18,639 bases of DNA from Chitinispirillaceae bacterium (lineage in GTDB: Bacteria > Fibrobacterota > Chitinivibrionia > Chitinivibrionales > Chitinispirillaceae). Position 1 is the first letter of the stretch. Each line of letters starts with the position of its first letter. The notes under the pieces are model-generated. The model saw only the letters and a list, made by a program, of their open reading frames with translations. It was not told the DNA's origin and ran no database searches. Both the position numbers and the translations under genes were made by a program. The stretch is taken from positions 1 to 18,639 of the forward strand of contig JAFGDP010000021.1 of NCBI GenBank assembly GCA_016932075.1, read 5' to 3'. Positions 13,027 through 18,639 of this stretch are shown piece by piece.

Positions 13027-13509
13027 TTATTGTATTGAGAACCTCAGGGTCGTGAGAATCTCCTCGCCCGGCATGAGCACAACGTCCACCTTCCATTTTC
13101 CGGCCATGCCCGGCGTGATGGTTTTATAGCTCTGCGTTCTCCACATGACCGACTTGACCGGGAGCTCGATTGAACAGGCCAGTTCATCGTTTTTGTACCA
13201 CCGGTGTTCAATGGTGGCGGATGTCTTGACGCCTTTTATCTGCGTGATGCAATAGACCCGCTGCACATCGGTGCTGAATTCGGTCCCCGGTTCAATGGGA
13301 TTCCTGCTGTCATCAATTCCCTTGGCAATGACGGCAAAAGGAACCGTAAGGCCGAGGCTGTTCGGCCTGGTTGCTGTTTTCTGCGTGCCGGGAGCCGCTT
13401 TGGCACTCGCCGTATCGGTCGTTGCCGCTTTTGGCGCGCCCTGTCGGGCGGGTGTCGCGGAAATGGAAACAATCAGGGAGGAAAAGAGGATCGCTGACAA
13501 CAGGCGCAT
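13027..13509 (-). CDS. DUF2914 domain secreted protein
   Basis: A 160-residue protein with a signal peptide (about residues 1-19), a low-complexity Ala/Thr/Lys linker (20-48) and a C-terminal DUF2914 domain (about 78-160). Family marks are RVYCITQIKG (84-93), HRWYKNDE (102-109), WRTQSYK (123-129) and GKWKVDVVLMPGEEIL (137-152). DUF2914 domains are small beta domains of unknown role, usually periplasmic or membrane-attached. AAGGAG lies 5 nt upstream of the start. It is divergent from the PL1 remnant across a 387-nt region with several palindromes. Confidence 0.9.
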   Translation of the reverse strand: MRLLSAILFSSLIVSISATPARQGAPKAATTDTASAKAAPGTQKTATRPNSLGLTVPFAVIAKGIDDSRNPIEPGTEFSTDVQRVYCITQIKGVKTSATIEHRWYKNDELACSIELPVKSVMWRTQSYKTITPGMAGKWKVDVVLMPGEEILTTLRFSIQ

Positions 13510-13896
13510 AATGTCTCCTTGAAAGGGGGAAGGTGTGAAGGAAACCGGTGCTGGTAAAATAAATTAAGAGAGTGGTTTATTCCACCAGGTACCTGGTTAG
13601 CCGTTCAATGGGCGGAGTATCCGCCATTCGATGAGCGGTAGGAGGGCTTTTTTTTTAGAGCCGCCGCTATCTCCGTGCCGCCCGTGGAATACGTGAGAGC
13701 TGGTATCCTGCCGCTGTTTTCTTTTTTGACAATAAACAGGCCGGGACGCGCCCGGCCGCGGTTCAGGATGTTACAATATTTCAGCGGTATTGTGCAACTT
13801 GCAATTGCTTGAATGGGCTTATATTACTCACATCGCCAGTTTTGCAGTAGTGCCGAGGGCCGATCGGAATCAAACACAAACAAGGGGAGTTGTCGT
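13510..13896. other. Divergent intergenic region with several hairpins, no gene
   Basis: This 387-nt stretch holds no supportable gene. It contains AATGGGCGGA/TCCGCCATT (13607-13628, one bulge), a GCGG/CCGC-closed loop with a nine-T run (about 13635-13666), and a very stable GGCCGGG-ACGCG-CCCGGCC hairpin (13739-13757) with no T run. It must hold promoters for the divergent genes at 13509 and 13897, but no pair of boxes is convincing. CAAGGGGAG (13881-13889) serves as ribosome binding site for the downstream frame. Confidence 0.5.
13584..13597. promoter_or_regulatory. 14-bp perfect palindrome ACCAGGTACCTGGT
   Basis: A perfect palindrome without spacer lies 75 nt upstream of the DUF2914 start. 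This is typical in form of a dimeric regulator's site, though no regulator gene is adjacent. Confidence 0.35.
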
Positions 13897-14451
13897 ATGA
13901 ACCGTTTCGTAACAGTAAGTGCGGCCGCGCTGCTGCACATCGGTCTTGTGCTGTCACACGCTGCGGATTTTGTTTCGGAACCCTATGTCGGTTACGGTTC
14001 GGGATACACGGCAAGCGGTGAAACCAGGGTGAGCAGCGCAAGCGCGCTTGCAAGCGCCGCGCAGTCGTCCGGTCAAAAGATCGTGGTCTCGGGCAGGATC
14101 AGCAATGCCCTGATCGTGTGCGGAAGCAACAAGCACTTTTTCGGGGACGGCACCGCGGAGCTCGAACAGGTGTCGTTTCTCATCAAGGACGTGTCCAATG
14201 TCACGATCCAGAACCTGACCATGCACCTTCCGTATCCCGGGTCGGTCTCGGGCCAGGACCATGACGGTGACGTCATACACATCGAGGGTTCGGGCGCGCG
14301 GAACATCTGGATCGACCATTGCGACCTGTCAAACGAATACGACAACGTGAGCAAGGACACCTACGACGGGTTGATCGACACCAAAAACGGGGCCTCGAAC
14401 ATCACCATATCGTGGAATTTTATCCACGACGGTCTATATTGCCAGGGATAA
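13897..14451 (+). pseudogene. Truncated PL1 pectate lyase
   Basis: The frame encodes 184 residues with a signal peptide (about 1-22) and the first coils of a PL1 pectate lyase beta-helix: GYTASGETRVSSASAL (36-51), NVTIQNLTMHLP (101-112), NIWIDHCDLSNE (136-147), DGLIDTKNGASNITISWN (157-174) and FIHDG (175-179). The calcium-binding Asp/Glu region is present, but the protein stops four residues later. Complete enzymes continue for another 150 or more residues with the R-x-P-x-x-R catalytic arginine coil and, in this genome's style, a sorting tail. Neither is found in any frame of 14452-14838. I read it as a 3'-truncated, probably inactive gene. The start has GGGGAG 7 nt upstream. Confidence 0.8.
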
Positions 14452-14838
14452 CGACAGGTCGGTTGTCAGAGTGCATGCCGCGCGCTGAGTTCGGCCCGGC
14501 AAGCAAACCAACGCACAGCGCGCAGAACAGAATCCTTTGTAAGGCTAGGCTCATGAGGCCCTCCGCGTGGACGCGGTCTCCAGAATGTCGGGTTTACTTC
14601 CTGTTTTTAAGATACGTTTTCGTACGCTCCGAATCCAAGACATGGAGTATGTGTACCGGAATATTTTTCCTTTTTTTATCATCATATCCTTGCGCTGTTT
14701 TCTTTTTCGCATTTATATTTTCAACAGTACATGCCTAAAAGCATGTCCTCTGTTGGGGAGCGGCTCCGGCGCCCGCCGGCGCCCTCCCTTTTTCGTTTGG
14801 GCCGGGCAGGTCCGGGCAGTATACGGAAGAAACAGGCC
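14452..14838. other. Intergenic region after the PL1 truncation, no gene
   Basis: About 390 nt without a supportable gene. One frame immediately after the stop reads ARDNDRSVVRVHAAR before its own stop, faintly like the aspartate-rich turn after the SWN motif in PL1, but the match is too short to claim a frameshift. An ACATGC-CTAAAA-GCATGT hairpin lies near 14729-14746. The right end holds the terminator described separately. Frames of 90-140 codons here have no recognisable domains and look like chance. Confidence 0.5.
14755..14793 (+). terminator. Rho-independent-type terminator
   Basis: GGGGAG (14755-14760) pairs with CTCCC (14784-14788), enclosing GGCGCC (14768-14773) paired with GGCGCC (14778-14783) across a CGCC loop. 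Five Ts follow (14789-14793). It is well placed to end transcripts coming from the PL1 region, 46 nt before the next gene. The same GC-rich block could also be a dispersed repeat. Confidence 0.5.
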
Positions 14839-15663
14839 ATGAATATGTTCATGATAATAGGCGCCGTGATGGCCGTAAATGTCGTGGGCAGCGGCTACCA
14901 TCTGACGAAACCCGATGTTATACATGAATTGCCGGACACGCTCAGGGAAATATCCGGCATAACCTTTCTGGATTCCGGCACGTTCGCGTGCGTGCAGGAT
15001 GAAAACGGGATCGTGTTTTTTTATGATCTGACGAAGGATGCCATACGACGGCAATCGGTTTTTTCCGGACACGGCGATTATGAAGGGATCGCGAAAGCAG
15101 GCCATACGTTGTATGTTCTCCGCAGTGACGGCATGTTATTTGAGATTGAGGATTATCAATCACGGACGTTTGCGACGACATCCCGCAGGACCGGTGTTCC
15201 GGCCAGGGACAACGAAGGGCTTTGCTATGACAAAAGGAATAACAGACTGCTGATCGGCTGCAAGGGAAAGCCGGACAAGGGTCCAAAAAGCAAAAGGGCG
15301 GTATATGGTTTTGACCTGAAACAGAAGAGACTGTCCGATACGCCGGTTGTTGAAATTGATGTTCAGGAACTCAAGCGGTTCGCGCGGAAGAACGGCTGCC
15401 TTCCCGAAGGTTATACGGTCAAGCTGAAAACATCGGCCATCGCCATCCACCCGAAAACGAATAAACTGTTCATGCTTTCCGCGGCGGACCACCTGTTATT
15501 GGTATTTGATGCACAGGGCAACGTCGAGCATGTTGAACCATTGGACCCGGAACTGTTCAACAAGGCCGAAGGGATCACGTTTAATGACAGGGGAGATATG
15601 ATAATAACGAATGAGGGACAGGGGAAAAGGGCGAGGGTAGTGATGTTTAGGTACGGCAAATGA
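14839..15663 (+). CDS. SdiA-regulated/YjiK-like beta-propeller protein
   Basis: A 274-residue protein with repeated propeller-blade motifs: EISGITF (37-43), GDYEGIA (79-85), DNEGLCYD (124-131), SAIAIHPKT (199-207) and KAEGITF (242-248). The G-(I/L)-T/A pattern with preceding acidic residues is that of the SdiA-regulated (PF06977) family, thought to be extracytoplasmic calcium-binding propellers of unknown role. The N-terminus (MNMFMIIGAVMAVNVVGSG) could be a weak signal peptide lacking positive charge. The frame remains open to 14731 but runs through the terminator, so 14839 is preferred; the ribosome site is poor. It is convergent with the flavodoxin gene. Confidence 0.8.
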   Translation: MNMFMIIGAVMAVNVVGSGYHLTKPDVIHELPDTLREISGITFLDSGTFACVQDENGIVFFYDLTKDAIRRQSVFSGHGDYEGIAKAGHTLYVLRSDGMLFEIEDYQSRTFATTSRRTGVPARDNEGLCYDKRNNRLLIGCKGKPDKGPKSKRAVYGFDLKQKRLSDTPVVEIDVQELKRFARKNGCLPEGYTVKLKTSAIAIHPKTNKLFMLSAADHLLLVFDAQGNVEHVEPLDPELFNKAEGITFNDRGDMIITNEGQGKRARVVMFRYGK

Positions 15664-15687
15664 AGGAATCAAACAATCACGATTCAT

Positions 15688-15729
15688 ACCGGAACCGCCT
15701 CGCTGAAAATCCGTTCCTGCAGTTCCGGT
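15688..15729. terminator. Inverted repeat between convergent genes
   Basis: ACCGGAAC (15688-15695) and GTTCCGGT (15722-15729) are perfect inverted copies with a 26-nt loop, located between gene ends at 15663 and 15736. The loop is long and T runs are short, so it is only a possible bidirectional stop signal. Confidence 0.35.
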
Positions 15730-15735
15730 GCGTTT

Positions 15736-16218
15736 CTATCCTGCGATATTCTTGAAAATCCTCTCCACCGCCGCGTTGAGCTTTTGTTTGTTCACCCCGA
15801 AGAAGTAGTGGAGGATCTCGCCGGGCATGACCGTGCCGCCGGACGCCTTGAGGTCCTCGTTCATGGCCCTGATCGCCTGGTTCGCGCCGAGCGCGGGCCA
15901 GGGGAGGCCGTGCGTGACGAAGCTGAGCGTTTTCCTGCCGTCGAGCTTCTTGAGCCAGGTCAGGAATTCGACGATCACGGGCGAGGCCTTGAAGCCCCAT
16001 ACCGGTCCGCCCACGAGGATCGCCTCCCACTGGGCAATGTCCTCTTCGTCGGGCGCATTGCAGATCGTAAAGTGCCGCGATCCGGGCCGCAGCATGCCGG
16101 TGGTCATGAGCAGCTTGAGATCAACCTCGTGACCGGCTTCCCGGAATTTCCCGGCGATGGCCTTGGCAACGGTCGCGGTATGGCCTGATTGCGAATGGAT
16201 AATGATGCCGATATGCAT
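15736..16218 (-). CDS. Flavodoxin / NAD(P)H:quinone oxidoreductase-like flavoprotein
   Basis: A 160-residue flavodoxin-fold protein. The FMN phosphate loop is HSQSGHTATVAKAIA (8-22), replacing the usual T-G-N-T by S-G-H-T as in WrbA-like and stand-alone flavodoxins. GGPVWGFKASP (70-80) forms the isoalloxazine-side loop, and the fold ends with a helix (about 144-158). It likely carries electrons or reduces quinones in the cytoplasm. AAGGAGG precedes the start with good spacing, and the gene begins 24 nt after the M16 gene's stop, so the two are probably cotranscribed. Confidence 0.88.
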   Translation of the reverse strand: MHIGIIIHSQSGHTATVAKAIAGKFREAGHEVDLKLLMTTGMLRPGSRHFTICNAPDEEDIAQWEAILVGGPVWGFKASPVIVEFLTWLKKLDGRKTLSFVTHGLPWPALGANQAIRAMNEDLKASGGTVMPGEILHYFFGVNKQKLNAAVERIFKNIAG

Positions 16219-16242
16219 TGGTCCTCCTTGTACAGAGTGGTG

Positions 16243-17694
16243 TCAGGGCAGTGAGGGGAGCGAATCGGGAACGATTGTTTTTTTCGGCGCGAGTTTATTG
16301 AAATCGAACGCGCGCGCCGTACCGTACCGCGCCAGGACCGACGTGTCGCCGACTACGATAAAGGTCAATGATGACGGATCAAGGTACTTGTTGATGACCC
16401 GGCGCAGGTCTTTCCTGGTTACCGCCTTTATTCTGTCCGCATATTTTGCGAAAATGTCGGGCGGCCGGTTGAAGTACTCGTTCCAGGCATACGTGGAAAC
16501 GATATCGTACGGCGTGCGGAACATGGACGGCATGCCGTCGATCAGGATTGCCTTTGCGTTCGCAAGCTCCCGGGCGCTCACCCCCGAGTCCCGCAGGCTG
16601 TCGATCACGGACAGCGCGAGCGAGACCGCTTCGGAAAACGACTCGTTTTTCGTGAAGAAATCGACGTGCCAGGTGCCGGGATAGGTATAGTTGGACATGG
16701 CGCTCGAATGGATGGAATAGGTGAGGCCCGCGTCGGAGCGGACCACCGTGCCCAGGCGCGAGGTGAACCCGCCTCCGCCCAAAATGAGATTGGCGACCGA
16801 GACCGGGTAATAGTCATTGTGGGGCCGCTTGAACAGGGGAAGGCCGAACTGCACGTAGACCTGGGTAATGGGTTTGTGCACCACAAGGCATTTTACTTTT
16901 GGAGCCGGCGTGATTGCAGGAAAGGAGGCCTTGTCTCTGGGTTTGTCAGACGGGAACAGCTTTTCAAGCCGGGCGATCATGGCGTCCCGGTCGAATTTGC
17001 CGGCAATGGCCAGGATCATGGAACCGGTGGTGAAGACGCGGCTGTGCAACGCGGTCAGGTCGTTGCGCGTGACGCGTTTGATCGTTTGTTCGGTCGCCAT
17101 GCCGGACGCTGCTGATCCGGCATACACCGCCTTCTGGAACGCGATATCTGCGGTGGGGCCCGGATTGTCGAACCGGTGCCGGATCGCCTCCCGGTAAATC
17201 TTTTTTTCTTTATCCAGCTTTGCCTGTTCGAACCGCGGATGGAACAGCATCTCCTTCAGAATGACAAGACCGGTATCCAGATACTCGGCAAGGAATTCGG
17301 CGCTGACCTGCATCAGGTCTTCGGACGCCTGTACGCTGAAATTCATGGCGTATTGGTCGATGAGGGCGTCGAGCATGTCTGCCTTGTAGCGTTTGGTGCC
17401 GCCGGTGCGCATGAGCGTGGCCATCATGGTTGACTCGCCTTCCTTGCCTGCGCGGTCAAGGAGCGTGCCGTGCCGCACGTAGACGGTCAGCCGGACCAGC
17501 GGCAGTTGGGAGTCTGAAGCCACATAAGCGCAGAGCCCGTTTTTGAGTTGCACCCGGTACGGTTCTCCTCGCGGCACGGTCCAGGAGAGCGGGCCGTAGG
17601 AGATTTTCAAGGGGTGCGGCGGTTTTTTTGCCGTGGCCAGAGGAGGCAGGACAAGAACGAGACAGGTGCACGCAAGCAGGAGGCGTTGTATCAT
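16243..17694 (-). CDS. M16 peptidase family protein, non-zinc subunit
   Basis: A 483-residue secreted M16 (insulinase/pitrilysin-like) protein with signal peptide (about 1-22, ending LATA). The first M16 domain has, in place of the HxxEH zinc site, GKEGESTMMATLMRTGGT (83-100): the framing G and GGT remain but both histidines and the glutamate pattern are gone. The second domain has ILGGGGFTSRLGTVVR (306-321) and DAGLTYSI (323-330), keeping the Arg321/Tyr328 pair that contacts substrate in catalytic complexes. This division is known in heterodimeric bacterial M16B enzymes. ATG at 17694 fits the signal peptide; ATG at 17730 and TTG at 17748 are in-frame alternatives that overlap the preceding gene. 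None has a strong ribosome site. Confidence 0.88.
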   Translation of the reverse strand: MIQRLLLACTCLVLVLPPLATAKKPPHPLKISYGPLSWTVPRGEPYRVQLKNGLCAYVASDSQLPLVRLTVYVRHGTLLDRAGKEGESTMMATLMRTGGTKRYKADMLDALIDQYAMNFSVQASEDLMQVSAEFLAEYLDTGLVILKEMLFHPRFEQAKLDKEKKIYREAIRHRFDNPGPTADIAFQKAVYAGSAASGMATEQTIKRVTRNDLTALHSRVFTTGSMILAIAGKFDRDAMIARLEKLFPSDKPRDKASFPAITPAPKVKCLVVHKPITQVYVQFGLPLFKRPHNDYYPVSVANLILGGGGFTSRLGTVVRSDAGLTYSIHSSAMSNYTYPGTWHVDFFTKNESFSEAVSLALSVIDSLRDSGVSARELANAKAILIDGMPSMFRTPYDIVSTYAWNEYFNRPPDIFAKYADRIKAVTRKDLRRVINKYLDPSSLTFIVVGDTSVLARYGTARAFDFNKLAPKKTIVPDSLPSLP

Positions 17695-17713
17695 GCAGCG
17701 GGACCGTTTCAGG

Positions 17714-18639
17714 TTACTGGTGAAGAGCATCGGCCCGGGTTTTTTCAACAGCCCCTTTGCCGGCGTTGCCGGTGCGTTCCTGGAGCAGCAGGCCGATGGT
17801 CATTTTGTCCGGGTCGAGATAGCGCCTGACCACTGCCGGAATCTCGTCGCGTTTGACAGCGGCGATATGGTCAGGAAATGAAAGCATGTCTTTCCAGCTT
17901 CGCAACCGCTCGAACCAGGCAAGACGGTCGGAGAGTCCTTCGAGGCTGGTCAGGCCCTTGATAAACGTCATTCGTATCTCATTTTTTACGCGCATCATTT
18001 CGTCCCGGGTGGGTGGGTCTTTTGCGGCGCGGGCCAGTTCCTCGCGTATGATCGCTTCCACCCTGGCCGGGTCCGCATCGCTTTTAAGCTTTGCCCAGAC
18101 CGAGAAATAGCTGTCGATCAGTTGTATGCCGTTGCCGGCGCCCGCGCTCGTGCACAGGCCCTCCTTGTCGACCAGCCGGCGGTAGAGCCTGCCGCTGCGG
18201 CCCGAGAAAATGGCTTCGACCACGTCAAGCCGGTACAGATCGTCGCCGGGGTATCCGGGCGTGTGAAACAGCAGGTCGATGCGCGGCTCGGCATTGTCGC
18301 GCATGGTAAAGCGTGTCTCGCCCACGGCCGGCGGTTCGCGCGTGACGATTTCCTGTTTCGGGACTTTGGCGCGCGGTATGGCGCCGAAGTAGCGGTCGAT
18401 CTCCTGTTTCGCGGCGCGGGGTTCGATATTGCCGACCAGCACGATCAGCGCGTTGTCCGGCGTGTAGAACCGCCGCACATGCTGCTCAAGTTTCTTGCGG
18501 CTGTATGCCCTGATGTCGGAGGCCCAACCGATGGTCGGGTTGCGGAACGGGCTTGCCTTGTAAAAAAGCGCGGTGAGCCGTTCCCAGTAACGGCCGACCG
18601 GCCTGTTGTCGTAGCGCATGCGCCGTTCCTCCATGACCA
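17714..18639 (-). CDS. M16 peptidase family protein, partial (N-terminus beyond window)
   Basis: About 308 residues are visible; the frame is open through the right edge, so the beginning, including any HxxEH motif and signal peptide, is outside. Typical M16 features seen are VMEERRMRYDN and RRFYTPDNALIVLVGN near the window edge and SGRSGRLYRRLVDKEGL with CTSAGAG, the second-domain loop. Here the R/Y pair is replaced by K and T, the complement of the downstream subunit. I infer this is the zinc-binding catalytic partner. Its stop lies 19 nt before the preferred start of the next M16 gene. Confidence 0.85.
   Translation of the reverse strand, partial: VMEERRMRYDNRPVGRYWERLTALFYKASPFRNPTIGWASDIRAYSRKKLEQHVRRFYTPDNALIVLVGNIEPRAAKQEIDRYFGAIPRAKVPKQEIVTREPPAVGETRFTMRDNAEPRIDLLFHTPGYPGDDLYRLDVVEAIFSGRSGRLYRRLVDKEGLCTSAGAGNGIQLIDSYFSVWAKLKSDADPARVEAIIREELARAAKDPPTRDEMMRVKNEIRMTFIKGLTSLEGLSDRLAWFERLRSWKDMLSFPDHIAAVKRDEIPAVVRRYLDPDKMTIGLLLQERTGNAGKGAVEKTRADALHQ

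Noticed and set aside
14319..14842. Plus-strand frames of 90-140 codons after the PL1 stop
   Set aside because: Unusual composition and no domain; one hydrophobic stretch is encoded by T-rich sequence. I looked for a frameshifted continuation of PL1 and found only a faint DNDR resemblance.
1..18639. CRISPR arrays, tRNA or rRNA genes, phage or transposase genes
   Set aside because: No regularly spaced repeats, cloverleaf or rRNA-like sequences and no integrase or transposase motifs were found on either strand.

Overview
The window reads as chromosomal DNA of an uncultured or little-studied, polysaccharide-degrading Gram-negative bacterium, probably a metagenome-assembled contig. Three secreted proteins (a GH26 mannanase, a metzincin-type protease and a jelly-roll protein) end in short beta-rich tails with YSLTGR / YDSRGR / YDLKGA plus GVY-type motifs, which resemble type A C-terminal sorting domains of the type IX secretion system (T9SS). 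With the pectate-lyase remnant and the InlB-like repeat, this suits Fibrobacterota (Chitinispirillum/Fibrobacter-like) or a Bacteroidota-like lineage. I infer Fibrobacterota, without a phylogenetic marker to prove it. The first ~80 bases are a G-rich low-complexity stretch that looks like a sequencing or assembly artefact at a contig end.

Layout. 86-3437 (+): a structured leader, then a tightly packed cluster of a nucleotidyltransferase-fold protein, LemA, an O6-alkylguanine-DNA alkyltransferase and a PIN-PhoH ATPase; the first three overlap by 4 nt each. 3438-4679: a palindromic dispersed-repeat-like element, a small membrane-anchored protein (-) and a decayed reading frame resembling the C-terminus of hydroxyacylglutathione hydrolase. 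4680-5353: a RelE/HigB-type toxin-antitoxin pair behind an inverted-repeat operator. 5385-10944: secreted carbohydrate/protein-degrading functions: a second copy of the structured leader, GH26 mannanase (+), metzincin (-) with a long structured leader and its own promoter, and a ConA-like jelly-roll protein (+). The jelly-roll gene is flanked by two direct copies of an intergenic element (9371-9577 and 11140-11362) with a conserved ungapped core of about 130 nt and a hairpin whose sequence, but not its pairing, differs between copies. 11602-15663: a large hypothetical protein, a DUF2914 protein (-), a truncated PL1 pectate lyase, a terminator and an SdiA-regulated/YjiK-like propeller protein. 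15736-18639 (-): a likely operon of two M16 peptidase-family proteins (the first cut by the window edge) and a flavodoxin.

How the genes fit together. The secreted enzymes could take apart plant polysaccharide (mannan by GH26, formerly pectin by PL1) and associated protein, probably exported by a T9SS encoded elsewhere. The M16 pair looks like a periplasmic heterodimeric protease in which the second subunit keeps the R/Y pair but not the zinc motif. No single obvious new defence or mobile system is present. The least explained signals are non-coding: the duplicated leader hairpin (143-187 and 5458-5504), the two-copy composite element around the jelly-roll gene, and the structured leader of the metalloprotease.
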